The notes beneath the pieces are model-generated. The model ran no database searches. It saw only the letters and a program-made list of their open reading frames with translations, and had not been told where the DNA came from. A program made the position numbers and the translations under genes. A DNA stretch of 30,308 nucleotides from Streptosporangiaceae bacterium (GTDB lineage Bacteria > Actinomycetota > Actinomycetes > Streptosporangiales > Streptosporangiaceae), in contig JASIGD010000423.1 in assembly GCA_030045295.1 (NCBI GenBank), positions 1-30,308 of the forward strand. Reading direction: 5' to 3'. Positions 1 through 7,350 of this stretch are shown one piece after another (within the stretch, counting starts at the first letter, position 1; every line of letters starts with the position of its first letter).

Positions 1-120
1 CGGCTCGGCCGTCATCCCCCCCGCCGCCGTCGGCTCGGCCGTCATCTGCCCCGCCGCCCTCGGCTCGGCCGTCATCTGCCCCGCCGTCGTCGGCTCGGCC
101 GTCATCGGGCCCGCCGCCCT
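1..120 (+). repeat. 30-bp tandem repeat, four copies, inside the FHA-protein gene
   Basis: Four adjacent 30-base units begin at 1, 31, 61 and 91, each opening with cggctcggccgtcatc; a decayed fifth unit starts at 121. In the coding frame each unit encodes ten residues of the type ARPSSxPPPS. The array reaches the window edge, so more copies may lie upstream. Confidence 0.9.
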
Positions 121-1565
121 CGGCTCCGTCCCCCTTGCCGCCGACGTCCCAGGCGTTCCCAGCTCCGCCCACCCCGGCGCCCCCACGCCTGGAGTCATCG
201 CCCCAGGCGTCCCCGGCGCCGTCGCCAGGGCCGTCCTCGCGGAGGCCGCAGGAGCCGCCCTGGCCTCCTGCACCGTCCTCGCCCTCGGGGCCGCCCGAGT
301 CACTGTTTCCGCCCGTGGCCCGGCCTGAGTTTCCGCTCGCGGAATCCCCTGATGCGCCCTCCTCGCCTTGGGACCGGCCTCACCGCCCGTCCTCGACCCC
401 GGTCCGACCCGCGAGGATTCCCCCGGAGCAGGCCGCGGGGGCGGCCCCGTCCGGTCCACCGTCCGCGCCTTCGCTCCGGTCGGCACCGTACTTTCCGCCC
501 CCGACTCCCGCCCCGGCCGCGCCGCCGTCCGACTTCGCCGAAGTGGCCGTGCCTCCAGCACTGCCCCCGCATCGAGAACCACCGACACGTCCAGAGCCGC
601 TTCTGCGCCCAGAGCCACCCGCTTCGTTCTTCTCGCCCGGACCAACGATGACGGCCGAGCCGGCCGCCTCACCACCGCCGTCGCCCGTCCCGCCGGGCCA
701 GCCCGTCCCGCCGGGCCAGCCCGCGCTGTCGGACCGGCCCGCGCTGTCGGACCGGCCCGCGCTAATGGGGGAGCCTGCGCTGCCGGACGAGGTTGCGCAG
801 CCGGAGGAACCTGCCCTGTCGGAGGAATCTGCCCTGTCGAAGGAGCCTGCGTCAGTCGACGAGGAGCTTGCGCCGGAGAAGGACCCCGCGTTCCCCGAAG
901 AGCTTGCGCCGCCCGAAGAGCTTGCGCCGCTGGACGAGTCAGTGCCCGCGGAAGAGCCGGGCCCGCCGACCGAACCCGCGCCGTCGCCGTCGGCCGCGTC
1001 CCGTTCATCTTCCTCTGCGCAGACGGTCTTGCCCCCGTCGCCGACCTCAGCCCGAATCCAGCCGGAACCGCCGCTAATGCCGCCGTCCTGGTCTTCCACT
1101 GGCGACTTTGAGGTACGACCACCGGTCCGGTCGGCATCGACAACGCAGCCCGCGGCGCCCGCGCTGACCACCTGGACCATAGTCGTCGGAACAGACCGAA
1201 CCTACTACGACAGCATGCGCGCCAAGAGCGCAATCTCCGGCCCTCCCGTCACGTTTCCGGACCACGCAAACGAGCAGCGATTCTCCCTCGCCGGGAAACA
1301 GATGCGCATCGGGAGGCGCAGCGTGACCCGCGATCTTGAGCCGGAGATAGACCTGGCCGAGCCGCCTGCGGACCCGGGTATCAGCCGGCTCCACGCGGTC
1401 CTGATCGCCGCCCCGGACGGTACCTGGGCGGTACTGGACCCCGGCTCGGCCAACGGCACGCTGCTCAACGGCCGCGAGATAGCGACCGGGGACCTGATCA
1501 CCCTGCATGATGGCGACCGTATTAACCTCGGCGCCTGGACCGTGATCACCGTGCACCGTGACTGA
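1..1565 (+). CDS. FHA-domain protein with long proline-rich repeat region (5' end outside window)
   Basis: The reading frame is open from the left edge (first full codon at base 3) to the TGA at 1563-1565, so the true start lies upstream; a TTG at 135 is only the first possible start inside the window. Counting from that TTG, residues 1-340 are low-complexity and rich in Pro, Ala, Ser and Glu, probably disordered. Residues about 383-473 form a forkhead-associated (FHA) domain: RIGRRS at 391-396, SRLH at 417-420 and SANGTLLNG at 438-446 match the phosphothreonine-binding loops. FHA domains bind phosphothreonine peptides made by Ser/Thr kinases, so the protein is probably an adaptor or kinase substrate in the cytoplasm. 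A PP2C phosphatase gene follows 83 nt downstream, which supports a phospho-signalling role. No catalytic domain is seen in the visible part. Confidence 0.85.
   Translation, partial: ARPSSPPPPSARPSSAPPPSARPSSAPPSSARPSSGPPPSAPSPLPPTSQAFPAPPTPAPPRLESSPQASPAPSPGPSSRRPQEPPWPPAPSSPSGPPESLFPPVARPEFPLAESPDAPSSPWDRPHRPSSTPVRPARIPPEQAAGAAPSGPPSAPSLRSAPYFPPPTPAPAAPPSDFAEVAVPPALPPHREPPTRPEPLLRPEPPASFFSPGPTMTAEPAASPPPSPVPPGQPVPPGQPALSDRPALSDRPALMGEPALPDEVAQPEEPALSEESALSKEPASVDEELAPEKDPAFPEELAPPEELAPLDESVPAEEPGPPTEPAPSPSAASRSSSSAQTVLPPSPTSARIQPEPPLMPPSWSSTGDFEVRPPVRSASTTQPAAPALTTWTIVVGTDRTYYDSMRAKSAISGPPVTFPDHANEQRFSLAGKQMRIGRRSVTRDLEPEIDLAEPPADPGISRLHAVLIAAPDGTWAVLDPGSANGTLLNGREIATGDLITLHDGDRINLGAWTVITVHRD
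687..980 (+). repeat. Degenerate 15-bp coding repeats (PALxE-type pentapeptides)
   Basis: The same gene carries a second repeat family with a 15-base period. It starts with exact duplications (VPPGQ twice, PALSDR twice) and drifts into Glu-rich units such as PALSEE, LAPEK and LAPPEE. The period is a multiple of three, so copy-number change would keep the frame. It probably forms a flexible, increasingly acidic linker before the FHA domain. Confidence 0.75.
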
Positions 1566-1635
1566 CCATCGCGACGCGCCGAGATCCTGGCGTCGGCCTA
1601 CCGCGTTGACGCACAACGGCGGCGATCCAAGGCAC

Positions 1636-1641
1636 TAACGT
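1636..1641 (+). promoter_or_regulatory. Putative -10 box for a leaderless PP2C transcript
   Basis: TAACGT fits the actinobacterial TANNNT -10 pattern and ends 7 nt before the ATG at 1649. A transcript starting 6-8 nt downstream would begin at or next to the ATG. No good Shine-Dalgarno is present. A TTGACG lies at 1606-1611 but is too far away to be its -35. Confidence 0.4.
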
Positions 1642-1648
1642 ATGCGAC

Positions 1649-2467
1649 ATGATCAACACGCCGCCGCCCTCGCACGACCACGTCGAGGTTGACCTCGGCA
1701 CTGCCGCTGGCGTAACCGACCGCGGCCTGCGGCATCAACGCAATGAGGACGCGATGGCACTGGCGTCGCAGCAGACGCCGGACGGCCCGGCGGTAGTGGC
1801 GGTGGTCTGCGACGGCGTATCCTCCTCGCCCCGGGGGGACGAGGCGTCGCAGGCGGCCGCTCAGGGGGCGCTTCCGGTCCTGCTAGCAGCCGTTCAGGAG
1901 GGCACGGATCTGGCCGATGCTTCACGGGCCGCGGTCACGGCCGCGCGTCAATCGGTGGCCGCCCTGCGGGAGCCAGCGCACGACACATCAGCAACTACGT
2001 TCTTGTCCGTGGTAGCAGGTCCCCGGGACGTGACGCTGTGCTGGCTGGGCGACAGCAGAGCCTACTGGCTGGCCCAGCCAACGTCCGAGTCCCTGCAGCT
2101 CACGCGCGACGATTCGGTGGCAGGAGGAATGATCGAGGCCGGCCTGGCCAGCGAGGAGGCGGCCATGGCCTCTCCTCACGCGCACGTGCTGACCCGCTGG
2201 CTTGGCGCGGAAGCCGCGGACCTGAGCGATGACCCGGCCCGCGCACCGCACGTGGAACGGTACTTGCCGACCGGAACCGGGGTCCTGCTCGTCTGCTCGG
2301 ACGGCCTGTGGAACTACCTGCCTGAAGCTGCCGACCTGGCCGAGCTCGCGCTACCCAAGGCGCTGACCGACCGGCTCGGCGCCGCGGCGGACATGGTGCA
2401 GTTCGCCGTGGACGCGGGCGGAGCTGACAACATCACCACGGTCCTGATCCCGTACCCCGTGCCTTAA
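1649..2467 (+). CDS. PP2C-family serine/threonine protein phosphatase
   Basis: This 272-residue protein is about the length of a single PP2C (PPM) catalytic domain, with no membrane segment. Metal-binding and catalytic motifs appear in order: DRGLRHQRNEDA near the N terminus, VCDGVSSSPRGDEAS, a DTSATTF strand, LGDSRAYW, VCSDGLWNYL and a C-terminal GGADNITTV. These hold the aspartates that bind two Mn/Mg ions. By family, it removes phosphate from Ser/Thr residues and opposes Hanks-type kinases. It follows the FHA gene on the same strand, so both probably belong to one signalling module whose kinase may lie upstream of the window. The ATG at 1649 is chosen because the conserved motif begins soon after it; it has no strong Shine-Dalgarno but has a TANNNT box 7 nt upstream. 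Confidence 0.88.
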   Translation: MINTPPPSHDHVEVDLGTAAGVTDRGLRHQRNEDAMALASQQTPDGPAVVAVVCDGVSSSPRGDEASQAAAQGALPVLLAAVQEGTDLADASRAAVTAARQSVAALREPAHDTSATTFLSVVAGPRDVTLCWLGDSRAYWLAQPTSESLQLTRDDSVAGGMIEAGLASEEAAMASPHAHVLTRWLGAEAADLSDDPARAPHVERYLPTGTGVLLVCSDGLWNYLPEAADLAELALPKALTDRLGAAADMVQFAVDAGGADNITTVLIPYPVP

Positions 2468-2511
2468 GGCCCTGCCGGCGTCAGTACGTGGGTCCTGCGA
2501 CCTCATCAAGC

Positions 2512-2533
2512 CGCGCCGCCGCCCCGCGGCGCG
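2512..2533. terminator. Strong GC hairpin after the PP2C gene
   Basis: A perfect 8-bp inverted repeat (cgcgccgc at 2512-2519, gcggcgcg at 2526-2533) encloses a 6-nt loop. It lies 45 nt after the PP2C stop and between convergent units (PP2C on plus, tRNA on minus). There is no T-run, which is usual for high-GC actinobacterial terminators. Confidence 0.55.
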
Positions 2534-2626
2534 CTACGGATATGGTCTTCGGCTTGGAGAATAGCGGAATTGCGGCGGATGGCACTGACAAAACGTGCGC
2601 CGGACGCGTATCGCTTTTATTTTTCG

Positions 2627-2700
2627 TGCCCCGGGTGGGAGTCGAACCCACACTTTACGGGTTTTGAATCCGCACGCTCTACCAATTGGCGTACCGGGGC
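2627..2700 (-). tRNA. tRNA, anticodon CAA (tRNA-Leu by anticodon), short variable loop
   Basis: On the minus strand a 74-nt cloverleaf can be drawn. The acceptor stem GCCCCGG/CCGGGGC is a perfect 7 bp with discriminator A. The D arm is a 3-bp CGC/GCG stem with an 11-nt loop holding GGTAGA. The anticodon loop is TTCAAAA (anticodon at 2664-2666), the variable loop is 5 nt, and the T arm GTGGG-TTCGACT-CCCAC is perfect. CCA is not encoded. The anticodon reads UUG codons, giving leucine, yet leucine tRNAs normally have a long variable arm, which is absent. The anticodon stem has an A-C mismatch next to the loop and a terminal G-U pair. The class is clear; the amino acid is inferred from the anticodon only. 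Confidence 0.85.
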
Positions 2701-2728
2701 GCAGCTCACCGCAATGGGGAGCAGCACG

Positions 2729-2756
2729 GTGACAATCTACCCGATGACGGTAGGCT
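2729..2756 (+). promoter_or_regulatory. Putative pdtaR promoter, leaderless arrangement
   Basis: GTGACA at 2729-2734 and TAGGCT at 2751-2756 are separated by 16 nt and resemble -35 and -10 elements. The -10 box ends 7 nt before the GTG at 2764, so transcription would start at or beside the start codon. This stretch lies in the 63-nt gap between the divergent tRNA and pdtaR and must also hold the tRNA promoter. Confidence 0.45.
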
Positions 2757-2763
2757 CGTGCCC

Positions 2764-3369
2764 GTGAGCCAGAACGTGCTGCGTGTCGTCATTGCCGAGG
2801 ATGAGGCGCTGATCCGCCTCGACCTCAAGGAGATGCTGGAAGAGGAAGGTTACTCCGTCGTGGCCGAGGTCGGCGACGGGGAATCCGCAGTCGAGAGCGT
2901 GACCGGGCTGCGCCCGGATCTGGCCATCCTGGACATCAAGATGCCGGTTCTCGACGGGATCTCCGCCGCCGAACGGATCGCCGAGGAACGGTTGGCGCCG
3001 GTCGTCATCCTCACCGCTTTTTCCCAGCGCGAACTGGTAGAGCGGGCCCGCGACGCGGGCGCGATGGCCTACCTGGTCAAGCCGTTCACCAAGGCCGATT
3101 TGGTGCCCGCCGTCGAGATGGCGGTCAGCCGGTTCGCCGAGATCCGCGCGCTTGACGCCGAGATCGGCACGCTCCGTGACCGGCTGGAAGTGCGCAAGCT
3201 GCTCGACCGCGCGAAGGGCCTGCTCCAGTCCGAGCACGGGCTCAGCGAGCCCGAGGCGTTCCGCTGGATCCAGAAGACGTCCATGGACCGCCGCCTCACC
3301 ATGCGCAAGGTGGCCGAGGCAGTGATCGAGGGAAGCATGCGCGTTCCCGACGAAACCCCTCAACCCTGA
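2764..3369 (+). CDS. pdtaR: ANTAR-domain response regulator (PdtaR-like)
   Basis: This 201-residue protein has a receiver domain at about 6-122 and an ANTAR RNA-binding domain at about 134-190. Receiver landmarks are the acidic pair E12/D13, phosphoacceptor D57 in LDIKMP, T84 and K106 in VKPF. The ANTAR part shows the helical pattern with RAKGLL and a downstream RKVAEAVI helix. In mycobacteria PdtaR is phosphorylated by the histidine kinase PdtaS and acts by binding hairpin tandems in nascent mRNA (antitermination). Length and closeness to polA, rpsA, coaE and uvrB match Rv1626 synteny. GTG 2764 is preferred over GTG 2758 because of the spacing to the -10 box; an open frame further upstream runs through the tRNA and is not real. 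The cognate kinase is not in the window. Confidence 0.93.
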   Translation: MSQNVLRVVIAEDEALIRLDLKEMLEEEGYSVVAEVGDGESAVESVTGLRPDLAILDIKMPVLDGISAAERIAEERLAPVVILTAFSQRELVERARDAGAMAYLVKPFTKADLVPAVEMAVSRFAEIRALDAEIGTLRDRLEVRKLLDRAKGLLQSEHGLSEPEAFRWIQKTSMDRRLTMRKVAEAVIEGSMRVPDETPQP

Positions 3370-3786
3370 AGCCCGGCTCGGGCGACGACGTGGTAAACAG
3401 CCGCGAGCACCACGGCCCGTTCGGGCAAAGGATCTTGGCCAGGGCATCCGCTGCGGCGACGTCGACGGGCTGAACCGGCCGTACCACGGCGGTACCAAGC
3501 TCCCGGATATCACCGACGGTCACGCCCGTCCCGGCACCTAACCACATCGTTGGCCCCGCGAGGTGGTTATAACGACATCACGGGGCCAACGATGTCGTTG
3601 GGCGGCACCAGGAACCGGCCCTTCGGCAGGAACCCGGGGGACCGTTGGTGCCGTGCCGACCTTCCCCGGCCGACACGTTCTCTACTTGGACCCCCCGGGT
3701 CCGCCGTCCCACGTTAGCGACCCCCGGTGTCATGGCGCAAAGGGAGATTGCTCTTGCTAGTGAGAACGTGATCATCTCCTGATCAT
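3370..3786. other. 417-nt non-coding region between convergent pdtaR and thioesterase genes
   Basis: No convincing gene is seen. A small GCCCG/CGGGC hairpin at 3371-3383 directly follows the pdtaR stop and may be a weak terminator. The middle holds the inverted repeats described separately (3544-3599) plus an 8-bp repeat, cggcacca at 3603-3610 with tggtgccg at 3646-3653. A minus-strand open frame at 3296-3547 is unsupported because it lacks a ribosome binding site and ends inside pdtaR. Confidence 0.6.
3544..3599. repeat. Perfect 15-bp inverted repeat with an overlapping alternative hairpin
   Basis: The arm acatcgttggccccg (3544-3558) is the exact reverse complement of 3581-3595, with a 22-nt loop. 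Within the loop, aacgacatc (3571-3579) is the exact complement of gatgtcgtt (3591-3599). The two hairpins share bases 3591-3595 and cannot form together. Such mutually exclusive folds are typical of attenuators or regulatory RNAs, but a bidirectional terminator or a small REP-like element is also possible. Confidence 0.7.
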
Positions 3787-4242
3787 TCAGCGTTCACCCA
3801 GAACATCGATGCCGTTTCCGTCGAGGCCGGAAATCTGCTCCCTGATCAGGCAAGTCAGACGCGATGTACACACCCGGCGTCCCGCTGCATCCGTGACGGC
3901 TATGTCATACGTGGCCAGCGTCCGGCCTCCGTGCACCAGGGTGGCGACGGCGGTGACCTCGCCGTCACGGACACCGCGGTGATGGGTCGCGCTGATCTCG
4001 ATGCCGACCACGATCCGGCCCGCGCCCGCATGCAGGAACGCGCCGAGCGACCCGATGGTCTCCGCGAGCACGCAGGAGGCGCCGCCGTGCAGCAGGCCGT
4101 GCGGCTGGGTGTTGCCGTCGACCGGCATCGTCGCCACGACCCGCGACGCGGATGCCGACAGGATCTTGATGCCCATGCGATCGGCGAGCGTGCCGTCCGC
4201 CACGGTCATCGCCATGACCTTGTCCAGTATCTCCTGGTCCAT
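3787..4242 (-). CDS. PaaI-family hotdog-fold thioesterase
   Basis: The 151-residue protein has the size and motif of a single hotdog domain. The segment GNTQPHGLLHGGASCVLAE around residues 43-61 is the PaaI/4HBT signature, with the HGG turn at the start of the central helix and the Glu that acts as catalytic base. By family it hydrolyses acyl-CoA thioesters, often aromatic ones, as a tetramer in the cytosol; the substrate cannot be read from sequence. The ATG at 4242 has a clear ggggagg Shine-Dalgarno 6 nt upstream. It is transcribed away from polA and towards pdtaR. A hotdog thioesterase next to polA is common in actinomycetes, so this is a conserved neighbour rather than an acquired gene. 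Confidence 0.85.
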   Translation of the reverse strand: MDQEILDKVMAMTVADGTLADRMGIKILSASASRVVATMPVDGNTQPHGLLHGGASCVLAETIGSLGAFLHAGAGRIVVGIEISATHHRGVRDGEVTAVATLVHGGRTLATYDIAVTDAAGRRVCTSRLTCLIREQISGLDGNGIDVLGER

Positions 4243-4350
4243 CCGTACCTCCCCGTTGCTTGCTCCACGTCAAGGGTCCCACGCGCCGTGCACCGCGGCC
4301 CGGCGGGCACCCGCGGTCGCGGACGGGGCCACCACCGCCCGTTCGGACCA

Positions 4351-4356
4351 TAGGAT
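4351..4356 (+). promoter_or_regulatory. Putative -10 box for a leaderless polA transcript
   Basis: TAGGAT matches TANNNT and ends 6 nt before the GTG start of polA at 4363. No separate Shine-Dalgarno stands at a usable distance, since the only purine-rich string (taggatcgga) overlaps this box. No good -35 is seen at 16-18 nt. Confidence 0.4.
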
Positions 4357-4362
4357 CGGAAC

Positions 4363-7101
4363 GTGGCGACAGAACAAACGGGAACCAGGGACCGGCTGCT
4401 GCTGCTCGACGGTCACTCGCTGGCCTACCGGGCGTTCTTCGCGCTGCCGATCGAGAACTTCTCCACCACCACGGGACAGCCCACCAACGCGGTGTACGGG
4501 TTCACCGCGATGCTGATCAACGTGCTGCGCGACGAGAAGCCCACGCACGTCGCGGTCGCGTTCGACCGCGGCGAGCCGACGTTCCGGCACGAGCAGTGGG
4601 TCGAGTACAAGGCCAACCGGCGGGAGACGCCGGAGGACTTCCGCAGCCAGCTCAGCCTGATCTTCGAGGTCCTCGACGCGCTCGGCATCCGGCGGCTGTC
4701 AGCGCCGGGCTACGAGGCCGACGACCTGATCGCCACGCTGGCCGATGAGGCCGGCCACGAGGACATGGACGTCCTGATCGTCACCGGTGACCGCGACGTG
4801 CTGCAGCTGGTTTCCGACCGGGTCACGGTGCTGATGACCCGCCGCGGCATCACCGAGATGACCCGCTTCACCCCCGAGACCGTGCTGGAGAAGTACGGTC
4901 TCTCCCCGGCCCAGTACCCTGACTTCGCCGCGCTCCGCGGCGACCCCAGCGACAACCTGCCCGGCATCCCCGGGGTGGGGGAGAAGACCGCGACCAAGTG
5001 GATCGTCGAGTTCGGCTCGCTGGCCGCGCTGGTGGACCGGGTCGATGAGGTCAAGGGCAAAGCCGGCGACGCGCTCCGCGAGCACCTGGGCAGCGTGCTG
5101 CGCAACCGCCAGCTCACGTCGCTGCTCACCGACTTGCCCGCCGAGACCGTCGGCGCGGTGCCGCATGACCTGCTGCCTGCCGCCTGGGACCGGGAGAAGA
5201 TCCACCAGCTGTTCGACACGCTCCAGTTCCGCGTGCTCCGCGACCGGCTGTACCAGACGCTGCCGCACGGCCTCATCGGTGCGTACGGCGACCAGCCGCC
5301 GGGTTCCCTGCCCGCGCCCAGCCTGGGCAAATCGGCTTTCGAGGTGGTGGCCGACCTGCTCGGGCCCGATCAAGTCGGCGCCTGGCTGGCCGCGCATTCT
5401 TCGGCCGAACGGGCCGGGGTGGCAGTGACGGGAACCTGGGGTCGCGGCACAGGCAACCTAACGGGCGTGGCGATTGCCGCTGGTGACGGCTTCGGCGCCC
5501 ACATCGACCCGACGGCGCTTACCGAAGGCGACGAGCGGGCGCTCGCAGCCTGGCTGGCCGACCCGGCGCACCCGAAGGTGCTGCACGACGCCAAGGGGCC
5601 CATGCACGCGTTCGCCGCCCGCGGCCTGACCCTGGAGGGCCTGGCCTGCGACACGGCGCTGGCCGCGTACCTCGCGCTGCCCGGCCAGCGCACGTTCGAC
5701 CTGGCCGACCTGGCCCTGCGCTACCTGGGCAAGGAACTGCGCGAGGAGGCCGAAGGCGGCCAGCTGACGCTCGACGGGTCGGCCGAGCGCGACGCCGCGG
5801 CCGCGCTCGTGGTGCGCGCTCAGGCGACGCTCGAGCTCGCCGCGGCGCTCGACGCCGACCTGGAACGCCGCGAGGCCGTCGCGCTGCTGCGCGAGCTGGA
5901 ACTGCCGCTGGAATACGTGCTGGCCCGGATGGAGCGGGCCGGGATCGCCGCCGACGTCGAGCATTTCGCGGCGATGTCCGCGACGCTGCACGGCGAGGCC
6001 AAGGCGGCCGAGCAGGCCGCGTTCGCGGTCACCGGGCACGAGTTCAACCTCGGCTCGCCCAAGCAACTGCAGGAGGTGCTGTTCACCGAGCTGGGGCTGC
6101 CCAAGACCAAGCGGATCAAGACCGGGTACACCACCGACTCGGAGGCTCTTACCAGCCTGCTCGTCCAGACCGGCCACCCGGTGCTCGAGCACCTGCTGCG
6201 CTACCGCGACGTGGCCAAGCTGATGATGATCGTGGACTCGCTGATCCCGATGGCCGGCGAGGACGGCCGGATCCACACCACCTTCAACCAGACGATCGCC
6301 GCCACCGGACGGCTGTCATCGACCGACCCGAACCTGCAGAACATCCCCATCCGCAGCGAGCTCGGCCGCCAGATCCGGCGCGGCTTTGTGGTCGGCGAGG
6401 GCTATGAGTGCCTGCTGTCCGCCGATTACAGCCAGATTGAACTGCGCATCATGGCTCACCTGTCCGGCGACGAGGCGCTGATCGCGGCGTTCGAGTCCGG
6501 GCACGACTTCCACGCGGCCACCGCGTCCCGGGTGTTCGGGCTGCCGCCCGCCGAGGTGGGACCCGAGCTGCGGGCCAAGATCAAGGCGATGAACTACGGC
6601 CTGGCCTACGGCCTGTCCGCCTACGGGCTGGCGCAGCAGCTGCGCATCACCCCCGATGAGGCGCGCGGGCTGATGGAGGAGTACTTCAAGGAGTTCGGCG
6701 GGGTCAGGGACTACCTGTACGAGGTGGTGTCCCGGGCCAGGGTGGACGGCTACACGGCCACCATGATGGGACGGCGCAGGTACCTGCCCGACCTGACCTC
6801 CGACAACAGGCAGCGCCGGGAGATGGCAGAACGGATGGCGCTGAACGCGCCGATCCAGGGTTCGGCTGCGGACGTGATCAAGGTGGCCATGCTGGCCGTG
6901 GACAACTCGCTGGCCGGCGCGGGGCTGCGTTCGCGGATGCTGCTGCAGGTCCACGATGAGCTCATCATCGAGGTCGGCCCGGGCGAGTTCGACGCGGCGC
7001 GGGACCTGGTCTGCGCGGCGATGGCGGGCGCCGCCTCCCTGCGCGTGCCGCTCGACGTGTCCGTCGGCACCGGCCGAACCTGGGACGAGGCCGCGCACTG
7101 A
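4363..7101 (+). CDS. polA: DNA polymerase I
   Basis: At 912 residues this is a full-length Pol I for repair, primer removal and Okazaki-fragment processing. Residues 1 to about 290 are the 5'-nuclease domain, starting LLLLDGHSLAYRAFF and including VTGDRDVLQLV and the helix-hairpin-helix segment around GIPGVGEKTA. Residues about 330-500 correspond to the 3'-5' exonuclease fold, but the metal-binding D-x-E of the first exo motif is replaced by VAVTG (V355, G357) and the third-motif Asp also appears lost, so proofreading is probably absent, as in other actinobacterial Pol I. The polymerase domain is intact: motif A DYSQIELR (D688), motif B RAKIKAMNYGLAYG and motif C VHDE (D865). The GTG at 4363 places the N terminus as in homologues. 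rpsA follows after its own promoter. Confidence 0.97.
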   Translation: MATEQTGTRDRLLLLDGHSLAYRAFFALPIENFSTTTGQPTNAVYGFTAMLINVLRDEKPTHVAVAFDRGEPTFRHEQWVEYKANRRETPEDFRSQLSLIFEVLDALGIRRLSAPGYEADDLIATLADEAGHEDMDVLIVTGDRDVLQLVSDRVTVLMTRRGITEMTRFTPETVLEKYGLSPAQYPDFAALRGDPSDNLPGIPGVGEKTATKWIVEFGSLAALVDRVDEVKGKAGDALREHLGSVLRNRQLTSLLTDLPAETVGAVPHDLLPAAWDREKIHQLFDTLQFRVLRDRLYQTLPHGLIGAYGDQPPGSLPAPSLGKSAFEVVADLLGPDQVGAWLAAHSSAERAGVAVTGTWGRGTGNLTGVAIAAGDGFGAHIDPTALTEGDERALAAWLADPAHPKVLHDAKGPMHAFAARGLTLEGLACDTALAAYLALPGQRTFDLADLALRYLGKELREEAEGGQLTLDGSAERDAAAALVVRAQATLELAAALDADLERREAVALLRELELPLEYVLARMERAGIAADVEHFAAMSATLHGEAKAAEQAAFAVTGHEFNLGSPKQLQEVLFTELGLPKTKRIKTGYTTDSEALTSLLVQTGHPVLEHLLRYRDVAKLMMIVDSLIPMAGEDGRIHTTFNQTIAATGRLSSTDPNLQNIPIRSELGRQIRRGFVVGEGYECLLSADYSQIELRIMAHLSGDEALIAAFESGHDFHAATASRVFGLPPAEVGPELRAKIKAMNYGLAYGLSAYGLAQQLRITPDEARGLMEEYFKEFGGVRDYLYEVVSRARVDGYTATMMGRRRYLPDLTSDNRQRREMAERMALNAPIQGSAADVIKVAMLAVDNSLAGAGLRSRMLLQVHDELIIEVGPGEFDAARDLVCAAMAGAASLRVPLDVSVGTGRTWDEAAH

Positions 7102-7124
7102 GACCCTATTGTGGCCGGTCTCAA

Positions 7125-7153
7125 TTGACCCTTCGCCCCCGCTCTCATATTCT
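7125..7153 (+). promoter_or_regulatory. Probable rpsA promoter followed by a long leader
   Basis: TTGACC at 7125-7130 and TATTCT at 7148-7153 are separated by 17 nt, close to the sigma-70-type consensus and striking in this GC-rich context. Transcription from about 7160 would give a leader of roughly 190 nt before the rpsA ATG at 7351. Just upstream a 7-bp hairpin (tgagacc at 7099-7105, ggtctca at 7117-7123) overlaps the polA stop and may attenuate read-through. Confidence 0.6.
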
Positions 7154-7350
7154 GAACGCTGCGCCGTGTCCTCGTGCGTTCCGCCTTGGTCATGCGACAT
7201 CACGTCACGTGACCGGGCTGGCGGCCGCCGGGCGTGCCGTGGTCGGCCCGTGCTGGTTCCGGTAGGTCCTGCGAATCCTGGTCATCGTGGGGTGCACGGG
7301 TCCCGGCGTGTCAAAACTTTCCCTTGTCCGCATCCGGAGCCAACCAACAC

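Noticed and set aside
3296..3547. Possible minus-strand gene of 83 residues downstream of pdtaR
   Set aside because: No Shine-Dalgarno, it ends within pdtaR coding sequence, starts inside an inverted-repeat arm and has no recognisable family.
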